Assembly: GCF_040869045.1 (NCBI RefSeq)
Contig: NC_090322.1
Span: forward strand, 181,969,477-182,033,476
Source: Eurosta solidaginis
Taxonomy: Eukaryota > Arthropoda > Insecta > Diptera > Tephritidae
Direction: 5' to 3'
Length of the DNA: 64,000 bases
The notes below the pieces were generated by a model that saw only the letters and a program-made list of their open reading frames with translations, was not told where the DNA came from and ran no database searches. Position numbers and translations under genes: made by a program. Shown here in pieces: positions 33,526 to 46,424 of this stretch (positions within the stretch are counted from its first letter, which is position 1; each line of letters begins with the position of its first letter).

Positions 33526-36500
33526 TGCCCCGATTCTGAGCGTTACCGGTAAAATAGCACCCAGAAAATTATGTAACCGAATATCGTTACCAGTTCTTTT
33601 ATCCGCGATTCTGGCCAAGTGGTAACGCTGTCATCACCGAAAAACACACCAGTGTCTGAGGAGACATTTGAAATGTAGTTTTCTTCGCTTTCACGGTTGC
33701 CACTTTGGTCCATTGGGACCAAAAATGGTCCCTTCCAACCCCATTTCGTCCGCTGGTCCCTTTTCTTCAATTTTGGTCCTTTTTAGGCAGTAGCCACTAT
33801 TGGTACTTTTCTTTCTTTTCACTTACAACATTGCCCAAAAATTCGCCACACTTTCGTTAGCCCCCATATAATTGTGAATTTACTTCAATGGAACTCTCAC
33901 CATAAAATATTTCTCAGTCAATAAAATGTACCAGAACAATAACATTTCGCCTAGGATATAATTTATGCCAGGCATTAAAAAGAAAATGGTTGACAAACAC
34001 ATTGTCGTTAATTGTTGATGAAATAACCGACTAATCAAAAAATTCTCTTGTTTTATAATAATATTAATAACGACTAGTTATTTCAAGTTTCAAGTTTATT
34101 TCATTAATTTTGCACATGTCAGACTATTGTCTCTTAAAGTACATCAACTTATGGAAATCTAACATCTAAGATGAATATTAATTATCGCCTTAAATTTAAG
34201 AAATAAATACATATTAATGATAAGTAAATAAATAAATATATATGTATGTTTGGTTTGATTGGTCTTTTGACCACAAAATAAATTGCCAGTGTAAGTGGAA
34301 ACAACCAATATAGATGTAAATAGATGTATTAAGAGAATAGAAAAAGAAGGTAATGACGGTATTACTGAAGTTGTAAGAACCAATTAAAATGTATGATTGT
34401 ATTTTATTGGAAAAAACAAATAAAGCCAATTTAAAGCGCTTAGTATTGCGTTCATTTTTAATTTGATTAGGTAAGGAGTTCCATAGTTTGATGGCGCTGA
34501 CAAAGAATCTTCTGGAAGATGTAAGATATTTATAGCGATGCACAATAAGATTACAGGTCCTGTCTGATTTTGAAAAGCATAACTTTGCATAGAGGTATTC
34601 TGGCTACGTGTTCTGAATTAATTGGTTTAAAAGCACCACGTTTCGGTAATTTAGAAAGCTCACAAGACTGCAGTTAAGTATTTTGACGGAAAACTCCGAT
34701 ATGTGATCAAATTTACGTTTGGAAAATATATATCTTGCGCAATTGTTCAAAGCAAGTTGTAGCCTATTCTGTGATTCGCAATCCAGATTACCGAAAACAG
34801 CTGCTCCAAACGATATTAATGGAACTATGAGAGTGCGCACCAGTTTCAATTTCACATTAATTGGAATGAAATCGGCTGTGTACCACAACCTCCTCAATAC
34901 GAAACAGATTTTGCGTAAAATATAGCTAATATGGTCCTTACACCCCACGTATGAGTTTAGTTTAAATCCAAGGCTAGTAACTACAGACTCATAACTAATG
35001 GTAGTGCCTTGCAATGATAAAAATGGCAATGATCGTACTAGCTGCCATGAATAGGTAAAGCGGATGGCCTTAGTCTTTGTTGCGTTTAAATTAAGTTTGT
35101 TATTATTTGACCATAAAGAGATACTTTCAAGATCTTCATTCATTCTGAAAACTAGGTCCTCTGACAGGCTAATCGGACGGTACAAATATACCTGTGCATC
35201 GTCTGCATACAAATGTATTGATACACTCTTGCAACAATGGGTCATATCGTTTATAAACATTGAGAACAAAATTGGACCAAGTATAGATCCCTGTGGTACC
35301 CCCGCATCCAGGCGCTTCATCTCAGAACATCTGTTATCAACCACTACTTTCTGCCACCAATTTCATAGATAACTTTCTAGCAATTTCACAGCATTATTAG
35401 AGAATCCAAACTACTTACCAATCTTCAACAAAAGGATAGAATGATCCACCGCATCGAAAGCTTTGGAGAAATCCAAAAGCGTTAGAACGGTTAGATCACC
35501 TCTGTCATAAGCTGGCCGAATGTCTTCAATAATTTTAAGCAAGGCAGTATTACAGCTATAGAAGGCTCTGTATCCAGACTGATTTTCGTTCATAAGCTTA
35601 TAGGTATTAAAGTAATCCGTAATCTGCGCGACCATCATTTTCTCCCATACTTTTGATAAAACCGGCAGAATGCTTATTGGACGAAAATCAGTTGATAAAA
35701 TTGCCGACGGTTTCTTAGCAACTGGAATAACTTTAGCTATTTTCCAAGAATCGGGAAAGGTTGAAGCTGTGATAGAAAAATTGATTATGTGATAAGAGAC
35801 GAAGCTATGTTGGGGATGATTAGTTTCAAAAATCTAAGACTGATACCATCCTCTCCAATGGCAGTCGATTTAATTGAAAGCATACTTCTTATTACATCAT
35901 TCTCTGTTACTGCATTAAAGTGGAAGGCATTTACCGGATTATAAACCAAATTTTCATTGATTTTGAAATTACCATTATTTTTTAATTTACATGACTGTAA
36001 AAAGAAGTCGTTCATGAAATCTGGGTCCAAGTTGCAACCTGAGTTAGTTTTCCTTCCTATACCTATGGATTTTTAATTTTTCAACTGACTTTTAGTCGGC
36101 AAGTCAGTATTAAGCTTTGATTGGAAAAATCGTCTTTTCGAAATTCTTAGTAACAATGTAGCTTGATTTATGGCTTGGCGATAAAAATCCCAGCTAGTGT
36201 CTGTAGGATTTCTCTTCCAACGGTTGTAAAACTTGTTGCGTGATTTAATAGCCAACATAACATTTCTAGTAAACCACGGCTGTCGTTTGCTTCGAACTCT
36301 TACTTCCTTCAGCGGTATATATTTATCAAATAAATAAATAATTTTATTGGCAAGAAAGCTCAGTTTTTCATTTATATTAGGAAACATCCATACGCTGTTC
36401 CAATTTAGCATATTAGCTTCATACGCAAGCTCAGAAAAGTTAACCGCCGCAAAGTCTCGATAATGAAAATGAGTTGGAGTTGTGCAATTGAGGTCAATAT

Positions 36501-37719
36501 TTCGATCGGTTATACAACACTACGTAAAATATATGAAAATAAAAATTGCTTCTCGCCTAGCATAGCTTATAGCGAGCACTCTGCCGTGAGCCTAACACTT
36601 TCAAAACTTATACAAAGAAATTCTATGCATTACTTCTCGTTTGACACGTTGATATTTAAATCTTTCTCAACCAGCTCAATGAGTTCAAGGAATTCCAGGA
36701 CTATTGTGGTGTTAAGCCACGCAAGGTAATTGAAAACTAAGTATCTTGGCACAAGAAATATTTTAACTCGAAGACACAAGGAAGAGATTTGATTTCGGAA
36801 GAAATGTTTTGTATAAAATTATTCCAGTAGGGCTAGTAGAACCCTTGAGGCCTGGGATGAAAACTCACACTTACTGAATCTAGGCTCTGATATGAAGTTT
36901 AAACGTTAAGGGAAAAAGTAAGCATCTATAAAAATATCACTAACAAAATTGCCATTTATGATTTACTGAGTTTTCCACATACATTGTTCGGCAACACCAG
37001 AACGCAAATTTTGAACCGTTTTTTACTAAAACCTAACTGCACTATACATTTTATTTCATTGCAATCAACAACATAATTCTAGAACAAAGAGCTTTGTGAC
37101 CAAAACTAGGTTCACAACGTTTGGTTGGTGAAAGACATAGACTTATCCTATGTCAAAATATAGTAATATTATTGGTTACATGCACATATATTTGTTTGTT
37201 CAGCTGTGATGTTTAGTAAAATTTCATATGGAAACATCCTAAAATTTTGTATTTTATACTAATAATATAAAACAAAAATGTGGTCCTTTTTTCGATGAAT
37301 TTTGGTCACAAATGAAAACATGGTGTGGCAACCGTGTTCGCCTTACCGAAAATGTCTCACTTGTAGATACGAGGTTAACGAATAAACGGGACGATGTGTA
37401 TATGCATATTATGCATGATAAGTTTCTACATAGGTATAGTGTAATTTTTTCTGTGAAAGTACATAATGTAAGCAAATATGTATAGCATGTATAGTATTAC
37501 TATTATCTTTACTTATTTGCGCTTACAATTCTTTATTTTTCAGTTTTGCCTTTTTCTAAACAACAGCTGTTGTGTGGTTATTTCGATGTAACCACCTACT
37601 TTCGTGGGTAAAAAATTATCCGGTTACTTTCGCGGGTAGACTACCAAAAGGGTGTAAAAGTTGCCACATGATTTCGTTACCGTGGTGAAGAATGTTGTTA
37701 CCACACTAGAATCGGGGCG
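33526..37719. mobile_element. PIF/Harbinger-like element interrupted by a LINE
   Basis: The ends are TGCCCCGATTCT (33526) and, inverted, CGCCCCGATTCT (ending 37719), flanked by TTA on both sides (33523-33525, 37720-37722), the 3-base duplication of Harbinger elements. GTTACC/GGTAAC words cluster near both ends (GCGTTACCGG, TCGTTACCAG, GTGGTAACG at left; GTAACCACC, GGTTACTTTC, CGTTACCGTGG, TGTTACCAC at right). Removing the nested LINE leaves about 1.5 kb with no transposase, so it is probably non-autonomous. Confidence 0.65.
34085..36735 (-). pseudogene. CR1/Jockey-type LINE, 5'-truncated, frameshifted
   Basis: Minus strand, in order: end of the endonuclease/linker (TDRNIDLNCTTPTHFHYRDF near 36490; KRQPWFTRNVMLAIKSRNKF in 36411-36073), RT start (TAIGEDGISLRFLKLIIP, 36030-35785), SGYRAFYSCNTALLKI and LTVLTLLDFSKAFDAVDHS (35638-35411), then the largest frame 35344-34604 with RLDAGVPQGSILGPILFSMF, HLYADDAQVYLYRP and LNLNATKTKAIRF. 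The C-terminus (RRFFVSAIKLWNSLPNQIKN) follows near 34500 in another frame. YADD is intact. Several frameshifts separate the pieces. The 3' end has short direct repeats of AAACTTG (34085-34105), as CR1-like elements often do. Confidence 0.85.
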
Positions 37720-37722
37720 TTA

Positions 37723-38600
37723 AAGTCAAATTCGATGGTTGACTTCGTTCATAGTTAATCATATGGCCACGCCTGTATATACAGACATGGATCTACAACT
37801 AAGCACTGGAATGCAATAGATCAATAATACTAAAACCAACCTGCCACAGCTGGGCATAAGTACGCACCGCATCAGATGAAGGAAGTTACAACAGACAGCC
37901 CGCCATTGTACAGAGACGGAAAGCAATGGCATCAGAATGAAGGCATCGCACATTTGAAGATTGACATTTGAAATTCACGACAAGTCAGTGTGTCATCATG
38001 CGTGTTGCGGCAGTCCATCACGCAAAAGTACAGAGCGGCACATATGTATGTATGTATCAGTTAGTAACAAAAAGCACTTAAACAATTTCTATTTACAATT
38101 TATAAGTGAAATGGCCGAATAAACACAACAAAATATACGAGTTGTATGTGTTAACAATGGTTTATCCAACTTAGTAAATTTACGCAAAAAAGTAGAGAGT
38201 GTTTCTGTTAAAGACCCCACGCCAACCAACCACATACATATATAAAACAGGCCCCAAAACAAAAAAATACAATACAAAGCACAACGCATTGCTTTGCAAT
38301 TCCAATAAAATTCAATTGACTTCCCTAAACAGCAAATTGACAGTTGCAGCGAAACTTACTAAAAATAGCAAATACAATGTGCAAAAAATCTGGAAACAAA
38401 ATAAAAAAATGATTTAAATACTAAATTAAATGTGCCCATTTAAAGGGTTGCAATTGCATGGGCGCATGGGTGCTAGTTGTGCCACACGCGGAAACTCTGT
38501 TTGTCTATGGTATTCCAAACAACTAATTAGGAGAACGCACAGTGTTTTAGTTTGATTTAGGGAAAGTCGAAAAGAATTTGAAGAAAGCAATTTTTTAATG
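37723..38600. other. No gene seen
   Basis: A short TATG microsatellite occurs at 38043-38056. No domain-bearing frame. Confidence 0.45.
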
Positions 38601-38602
38601 TA

Positions 38603-39160
38603 CAGTTGTGAATACGAAAATGGCAGTGGCAATTTTTCATCAAATTCCGTCAAATAAACTCTTTTGTAATTTTCGAAAATTTAAAATCCAAGAATTTTGT
38701 AACTGAAACTATACAAACCAATTTCAACAACTTTCGAAATAATTTATAAATTCAACAAAAATTAACAAGTTTTTTATTCAAAGTTTTCACAATTTGTTTG
38801 TGCATGCAGTTTTGGAGACCAATCAATTTTAGTCTAACAAAGTACAACTTACAAGTATCTCAAAGCTCGCATTGATTTTTGACAGCTTTTGTTTCGTATA
38901 AAGAAATAAAGCTTTATATTAAAATTGCTACAAAACATCGCTCGGAATGAAAAATTTCAAAATCAATACGATTTTTGAGATACATATAAATATAATTGAT
39001 TGGGCTAAAAAAACTGCATTCTCCAAAAAAAAAAAAAAAAATCAGAAATCTCTTTCTTTCAAGTTTTTTCGAAAACGCTTTTGAAATTCAGGTATAGATT
39101 TCAAGAAACTTTTTTAACATAATATAAATAATATAATTGTCCCTGCTATTTGCTTCTTGA
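38603..39160. mobile_element. Family M copy
   Basis: Starts CAGTTGTGAATACGAAAATGG after TA (38601-38602). Shares GCAGTGGCAATTTTTCATCA, TTTTGTAACTGAAAC and GCAGTTTTGGAGACC with other copies. The right end near 39160 (AATTGTCCCTGCTATTTGC) is a degraded inverse of the left arm. Confidence 0.65.
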
Positions 39161-39239
39161 AAGCTGAAAATAAACTGTAGGGGATGTTTTTACCAAGTGA
39201 GAAATCAAGGAATGGTCGTAAAGATGGAATATTTCTAGG

Positions 39240-39360
39240 AATCAAGCCTCTTAGTATCGCTTATACGGTTCAAAGATGAAGGCCAACGGGCTGATTGGAT
39301 CTTATCAGTGCGGCTTCAGATATGGTAAGTCCACTATTAAACAGATTTTTACAATATTCT
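39240..39360 (+). pseudogene. RTE-type LINE, short RT fragment
   Basis: The frame reads ANGLIGSYQCGFRYGKST then IKQIFTIF, matching the conserved YQCGFRPGRST..QIFTLR block in the RTE reverse transcriptase. It is only about 30 codons long, cut on the right by a TA microsatellite. Flanking words up to about 39600 may be more of the same element but are not readable. Confidence 0.65.
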
Positions 39361-39368
39361 AAATTATG

Positions 39369-39369
<1 letters not shown>

Positions 39370-39401
<32 letters not shown>
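39370..39401. repeat. (TA)16 microsatellite
   Basis: 32 bases of uninterrupted TA. It directly follows the RTE fragment. Confidence 0.95.
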
Positions 39402-39402
<1 letters not shown>

Positions 39403-39403
<1 letters not shown>

Positions 39404-40003
39404 TTCGTCAGAATGAAGGTGGCCCTCTTCGAACTTTCGAGACTAAACCTATGATGAGTATACTTCAATAACGATGCTGCACTTCGAATCACAGTTTCAG
39501 AACGGCTTGCTCTCATTTCGTGTTTTTAACTGACGCCAGTTGCTGCAAAGCAGGAATGGCTAGGGAGCTTGGTTTAATTCGTTCAAAAATGCCTAAGTGG
39601 TTAAATGACCGTTAAAGAAAGAACGAAGTAATATTTAATAATAAAGAATGTGGGGAAAAAATGGAACCTATACGCGGTATCTCATGAACGAGTTTTATAG
39701 CAAAGCTACACAGATGCTCAGACCCGGTTTCGGAAAAACATCCAAATCACCTTTAAGTTGAGCAAACGTCGAGTATGAGCAAATGCTATCACAAAATAGT
39801 GCACTGTGCAATTGCCTCTTGAAACCCTTTTAGCATATACATAAATAATTGAGTGAGACATTTAAATTCATTGCACGTTATTTATGTACGCGTCGTTACA
39901 GAATAAGTTGATTAGTTTACATTTTTAATTTTTCAGACGTGAGATCTTCACGTTTTAAGGATGCGCATCAGCACGAATTTAATTTCTTTCTGTGGGCGTC
40001 TAA
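39403..40003. other. No gene seen
   Basis: No repeat or domain recognised. Confidence 0.45.
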
Positions 40004-43000
40004 TTATACCTTTCATGAAAATGAAATGGTATATTAATTTCGTCACGAAACCGAAAATTGTAAGTCCTTAAAGGAAAATAGATAGACCCACCATTAAGTA
40101 TACCGAAATAATCAGGTTGAAGAGCTGAGTTGTTTTAGCCATGTCCGTCTGTCCGTCTGTCCGTCTGTCTGTTTGTATGCAAACTAGTCCCTCAATTTTT
40201 GAGATATCGTGATAAAATTTGGTGAGCAGGTGTACTTGGGTGTCCGATTAGACATTTGTCGGAACCGACCGGATCGGACCACTATAGCATATATCCTCCA
40301 TACAACCGATTTTTCAGAAAAAGAGGATTTTTGTAATATCTTACCCAATTTAACAGATTGAAGCTTCAAACTTCACCATATACTTTCGTATATTGAACAT
40401 ATTGTTGCCTGAAAAAATTTATGAGATCGGTCGTATATATAGTATATATCCCCCACAACCGATTGTTCAGATAAGGAACTTTTCGTAATTACTGCCCTAT
40501 TTTAAGAGCTAGAGGCTTCAAATTTCAGCGAATGCTTACGTATATAGCATATATTGTTGTCTGAAAAAATCATAAAGATCGGTGGTATATATAGTATATA
40601 TATGGTGGTATATATAGTATATATATATAGTATATATATATATATTTTCGCAAATTTTAGCCCCATTTTAACAGCTAGAAGCTTCAAATTTCACCGAATA
40701 TTTACTTATATAGCATATATTGTTGTCTGAAAAAATCATAGAGATCGGTTGTATATATAGTATATATATCATACAACCGATTGTTCAGATAAGAAACTTT
40801 TCGCAATTTCTACCCCATTTTAACAGCTATAAGCTTCAAATTTCACCGATTGCTTACGTATATAGCATATATTGTTGTCTGAAAAAATCATAGAGATCGG
40901 TTGTATATATAGTATATATCTCATACAACCGATTGTTCAGATAAGAAACTTTTCGCAATTTCTACCCCATTTTAACAGCTATAAGCTTCAAATTTCACTG
41001 ATTGCTTACGTATATAGCATATATTGTTGTCTGAAAAAATCATAGAGATCGGTGGTATATATATTATATACTTCATATAAACTGTCATATTGACCCCTTT
41101 TTTACGGCTAGAAGCTTCAAGATTCATCAAATTTCATCAAATAGTTACGTTTACGTCATATATTTTTGAAATACGTGATTCGTAGCCATAGTTTTTACAT
41201 GCAGACCACAAAAAACGTGAAGCTTTGCATCCTCACACAGATTACCTACCTATTTTTTATTTTATATTTATCTTAAAAATCGTTTAGATATGTTCAAATT
41301 TCACCAAATGCTTACGTGTATAGCATATATTGTTGTCTGAGAAAATCATAGATACCGGTGGTATATAAAGTATATATCCCATACAACCGATTGTTCAGAT
41401 AAGAAACTTTGCGCAATTTCTTCCCCATTTTAACAGTTATAAGCTTCAAATTTCACCGATTGCTTACGTATATAGTATGTATTGTTGTGTCAAAAAATCA
41501 TAGAGATCGGTGATATATATAATATATATATGATGGTATATATAGTATATATATATAGTATATATATATTTTTTTTACGATTTCGGCCCCATTTTAACAG
41601 CTAGAAGCTTCAAATTTCACCAACTGCTTACGTGTATAGCATATATTGATGTCTGAAAAAATCATTGAGATCGGTGGTACACATAGTATATATCTCATAC
41701 AACCGATTGTTCAGATAAGAAACTTTGCGCAATTTCTGCCCCATTTTAACAGTTAGAAGCTTCAAATTTCACAAAATGCTTACGTATATAGCATATATTG
41801 TTGTCTGAAAAAATCATAGAGATCGGTCGTATATATATTATATACTTCATATAAACTGTCATTTTGACCCCTTTCTTACGGCTAGAATCTTCAAAATTCA
41901 TCAAATAGTTACGTTTTCGTCATATATTTTTGAAATACATGATTCGTAGTCATAGTTTTTACACGCAGACCACAAAAAACCTGAAACTTTGCATCCTCAC
42001 ACAAAGTACCTACCCGTTTTTATACCTTTCATGAAAATGAAATGGTATATTAATTTCGTCACGAAACCGAAAATTGTAAGTCCTTAATAGATAGACCCAC
42101 CATTAAGTATACCGAAATAATCAGGTTGAAGAGCTGAGTTGTTTTAGCCATGTCCGTCTGTCCGTCTGTCTGTTTGTATGCAAACTAGTCCCTCAATTTT
42201 TGAGATATCTTGATAAAATTTGGTGAGCAGGTGTATTTGGGTGTCCGATTAGACATTTGTCGGAACCGACCGGATCGGACCACTATAGCATATATCCTCC
42301 ATACAACCGATTTTTCAGAAAAAGAGGATTTTTGTAATATCTTACCCAATTTAACAGATTGAAGCTTCAAACTTCACCATATACTTTCGTATATTGAACA
42401 TATTGTTGCCTGAAAAAATGTATGAGATCGGTCGTATATATAGTATATATCCCCCACAACCGATTATTCAGATAAGGAACTTTTCGTAATTACTGCCCTA
42501 TTTTAAGAGCTAGAGGCTTCAAATTTCAGCGAATGCTTACGTATATAGCATATATTGTTGTCTGAAAAAATCATAAAGATCGGTGGTATATATAGTATAT
42601 ATATGGTGGTATATATAGTATATATATATAGTATATATATATATATTTTCGCAAATTTTAGCCCCATTTTAACAGCTAGAAGCTTCAAATTTCACCAAAT
42701 ATTTACTTATATAGCATATATTGTTGTCTGAAAAAATCATAGAGATCGGTAGTATATATAGTATATATCTCATACAACCGATTGTTCAGATAAGAAACTT
42801 TTCGCAATTTCTACCCCATTTTAACAGCTATAAGCTTCAAATTTCACTGATTGCTTACGTATATAGCATATATTGTTGTCTGAAAAAATCATAGAGATCG
42901 GTTGTATGTATAGTATATATCTCATACAACCGATTGTTCAGATAAGAAACTTTTCGCAATTTCTACCCCATTTTAACAGCTAGAAGCTTCAAATTTCACC

Positions 43001-44359
43001 AACTGCTTACGCGTATAGCATATATTGATGTCTGAAAAAATCATTGAGATCGGTGGTATACATAGTATATATCTCATACAACCGATTGTTCAGATAAGAA
43101 ACTTTGCGCAATTTCTGCCCCGTTTTAACAGTTAGAAGCTTCAAATTTCACAAAATGCTTTCGTATATAGCATATATTGTTGTCTGAAAAAATCATAGAG
43201 ATCGGTGGTATATATATTATATACTTCATATAAACTGTCATATTGACCCCTTTTTTACGGCTAGAAGCTTCAAGATTCATCAAATTTCATCAAATAGTTA
43301 CGTTTACGTCATATATCTTTGGAATACGTGATTCGTAGCCATAGTTTTTACATGCAGACCACAAAAAACGTGAAGCTTTGCATCCTCACACAGATTACCT
43401 ACCTATTTTTTATTTTATATTTATCTTAAAAATCGTTTAGATATGTTCAAATTTCACCAAATGCTTACGTGTATAGCATATATTGTTGTCTGAGAAAATC
43501 ATAGATACCGGTGGTATATATAGTATATATCCCATACAACCGATTGTCCAGATAAGAAACTTTACGCAATTTCTTCCCCATTTTAACAGTTATAAGCTTC
43601 AAATTTCACCGATTGCTTACGTATATAGTATGTATTGTTGTGTCAAAAAATCATAGAGATCGGTGATATATATAATATATATATGATGGTATATATAGTA
43701 TATATATATAGTATATATATATTTTTTTACGATTTCGGCCCCATTTTAACAGCTAGAAGCTTCAAATTTCACCAACTGCTTACGTGTATAGCATATATTG
43801 ATGTCTGAAAAAATCATTGAGATCGGTGGTACACATAGTATATATCTCATACAACCGATTGTTCAGATAAGAAACTTTGCGCAATTTCTGCCCCGTTTTA
43901 ACAGTTAGAAGCTTCAAATTTCACAAAATGCTTACGTATATAGCATATATTGTTGTCTGAAAAAATCATAGAGATCGGTCGTATATATATTATATACTTC
44001 ATATAAACTGTCATTTTTACCCCTTTTTTACGGCTAGAATCTTCAAAATTCATCAAATTTCATCAAATAGTTACGTTTTCGTCATATATTTTTGAAATAC
44101 GTGATTCGTAGTCATAGTTTTTACACGCAGACCACAAAAAACCTGAAACTTTGCATCCTCACACGAAGTACCTACCTGTTTTTTATTTTATATTTATCTT
44201 AAAAATCGTTAGGGTATGTAGATCTGTTCACTATATATTTCTTATCTTATACATCCGATTATTCGGAGATTACGAACGGGATAAGATTATTGTTCAGCCC
44301 TATTCATGAAAGGTATGAAGTCTTCGGCACAGCCGAAGACAGTCCCGTTCTTACTTGTT
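40004..44359 (-). mobile_element. Helentron-like family B, tandem dimer with ~2001-bp period
   Basis: Minus orientation. The 5' tip AACAAGTAAGAACGGGACTG lies at 44359 with the same 9-bp TTCGGC/GCCGAA hairpin as at 12622. The 3' end (TTCATGAAAGGTATA) occurs twice, at 42034-42019 and 40023-40005, so two bodies are joined head to tail while only one keeps a 5' tip. Sequence at 40184-42016 recurs almost identically 2001 bases further on. Each body holds about ten subunits of 120-160 bp around AAAATCATAGAGATCGG, CATACAACCGATTGTTC, TTTTAACAGCTAGAAGC and GCTTACGTATATAGCAT. Short open frames here repeat exactly and are not genes. Confidence 0.8.
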
Positions 44360-45128
44360 TTAAATTTCAATATATCCTATAAATCATTGCTTAAAAATGC
44401 CTTTAATGCGCGATAAATGATAACCAAATATGCAAAGAAAAAATTTTAAACGAAACAAAGTTGTTCACGTTGCGTAGCTTTCATTTGCTATAGCAACGTT
44501 TCCCACACCAAATACACCAAATTCTGTACTCCCTTAATATGCTGAAAAATATCACTCTGATCCTGGCAAGAAGCAAGAAATAAATGAAAAATAGACCTTA
44601 ACGCATAACTAATTTTCCAACAAACAAAATTTACGTTTAAATGGTTCATTACATTTTCGTTTTGAATTCAAGCAAAATTGCCTATCACTAAAAATAATCT
44701 ACAATCGACTTAATATGCCATTTCCTTTCATTTGGCAAACAGATTTTTAATGAATTTTTATTTCAAAAAAATTCCGATGTTGCTTAGTTAAGAGAAACAT
44801 GCTAGTCTCATGAATGTAACGAGGCCGTAGGCGTAGTACAAGAGGAGGAGGCATGCTCTCGCTAAACAGATCTTTATCTGTACGCTGAAAAATTTATGAA
44901 CAATTATATCCAAAAACAAGCTGATTAGGTAAGTTAGTATTATAAGGAAAACGGCAATTAAATATAACTTCATATAGTAGAAATTTAGGTTGGCTACATG
45001 ATTCAATTACCAGAGGTTTGTTATATAGTAATGACAGACAAATCAGGACGGGTTGCTTTTACCAAGTACGTAAAGCGGATAATAATTCAATTCCCTTCAG
45101 CGAAAGTTGTAGCAGAAAACTACCTACT
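44360..45128. other. No gene seen
   Basis: AT-rich sequence; the open frame 44788-45006 (minus) is hydrophobic by translation but has no recognisable family. Confidence 0.4.
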
Positions 45129-45132
45129 ATAT

Positions 45133-46323
45133 TGTGACGAATATTAGCATCATTATGATGTTAGTAAATAATCACAACAACAACAAAAAACAAGCAGCCA
45201 CACTTATGCACATGTACATATTAAAGCAAGCAGCCACACTTATGTACAACACATGTACACATAACCAGCAGCTCGAAGTGTAGAGATTATTTCACATACA
45301 CATATGTAGTCAGCAGACAAGAGCCGAAGCTGTTACTCACACGGATATAGCTAACCCTGCAAAAATCGCGAGTACTCCATGCATGCATGTATATAGTACT
45401 CGCTACCCTGCAAAAATCGCGAGTACTCCATGCATGCATGTATGGAGTACTCGCTATGGACCAACCGAGTACTCCAAAATTAACCACAATTCATACAAAA
45501 AATATGGTCCAATTAACATTTCCATGTCCTAGGACTGGACCATATACTCCAGCTCCGCGTTACATCAGAGTACTCCATGGAGCACCCACAGTCCAATAAA
45601 CATCGTATAGTGATTACAATCGTTAACAACGAGCAATGGTCGGCTTACAATATGTTCGTGTAGAAACATGAGATGGTCCATTGCTGCATTACAGTGGAGT
45701 ATAATGGTAAGCACTCCAGTGGACCACATGATCCAACGATTTTTGCATGGTATGGACCAACCGAGTACTTCAAAATCAACCACAATTCATACAAAAAATA
45801 TGGTCCAATTAACATTGCGATGTCCTAGGACTGGACCATATACTCCAGCTCCGCATTACATCAGAGTAATCCATGGAGTACCCACACTCCAATAAACATC
45901 GTGTAGTGATTACAATCGTTAAAAACGAGCAATGATCGGCTTACAATGTGTTCGTGCAGAAACATGAGTTGGTCCATTGCTGCATTACAGTGGATTATAA
46001 TGGTAAGTACTCCAGTGGACCACATGATCCAACGATTTTTGCAGGGAAATAACCAAGAATGAAATGCAACTGTTCCAGAAGGCATGTTCATTAAAAGCCT
46101 AGAGCTTAGGAGAAATAGGTGAACGAGTCTAACTGAGGGTATAAAAGCAGCGCGATGCAAGCGATAGTCCATCAGTTTGATTTAAACACGCTATAAGTGA
46201 AATTTGTATAGCGAAGTACTACTCCTAAAGTAGTCTAAATTAAGACCATTTTGCAATACTGAATACTGGAGTTATTTATTCCACAGTTAAGTGATTAATC
46301 GGAGTCCCCCAAAATTCGTTACA
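45133..46323 (+). mobile_element. Solo LTR with nested TIR element
   Basis: Starts TGTGACGAAT and ends ATTCGTTACA (9/10 inverted), flanked by a perfect 4-base duplication ATAT (45129-45132, 46324-46327), as for Ty3/gypsy-type integration. Removing the nested insert leaves an LTR of about 500 bp. TATAAAA at 46140-46146 and an initiator-like ATCAGTT at 46171 are 34 bases apart, a plausible core promoter. No primer site or internal coding region follows, so it is a solo LTR. Confidence 0.8.
45355..46046. mobile_element. TIR element nested in the LTR, internally duplicated
   Basis: The ends CCCTGCAAAAATCG (45355) and CGATTTTTGCAGGG (ending 46046) are perfect 14-base inverses. The left end is tandemly duplicated (51-bp period, 45355 and 45406). 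The body is two units of about 296 bp (from 45455 and 45751), both running from TATGGACCAACCGAGTACT to GATCCAACGATTTTTGCA. GAGTACTCC words occur in both orientations. No clear target duplication; superfamily unknown. The open frames of 70-100 residues in it are incidental. Confidence 0.8.
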
Positions 46324-46424
46324 ATATTAATAGTGATACTAATTTTGTAAATGCCAGCAGGTTTTGGGGAAATTATTAATTTTTTACTTAACATTTTAAG
46401 AAATGTTAAAAAAGGATATTCCTT

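Noticed and set aside
36463..36729. Plus-strand 88-residue frame
   Set aside because: It is the opposite strand of the LINE endonuclease/linker region read on the minus strand.
40184..42688. Identical 61-residue frames repeated 2001 bases apart
   Set aside because: They are products of the tandem dimer and lie across its non-coding body.
40004..44359. CRISPR-like array
   Set aside because: Regular spacing, but units are contiguous diverged tandem repeats without unique spacers, in a eukaryotic genome.
45287..46172. Several 66-103-residue frames on both strands
   Set aside because: All lie in the LTR and its duplicated TIR insert; the frames repeat because the DNA does.
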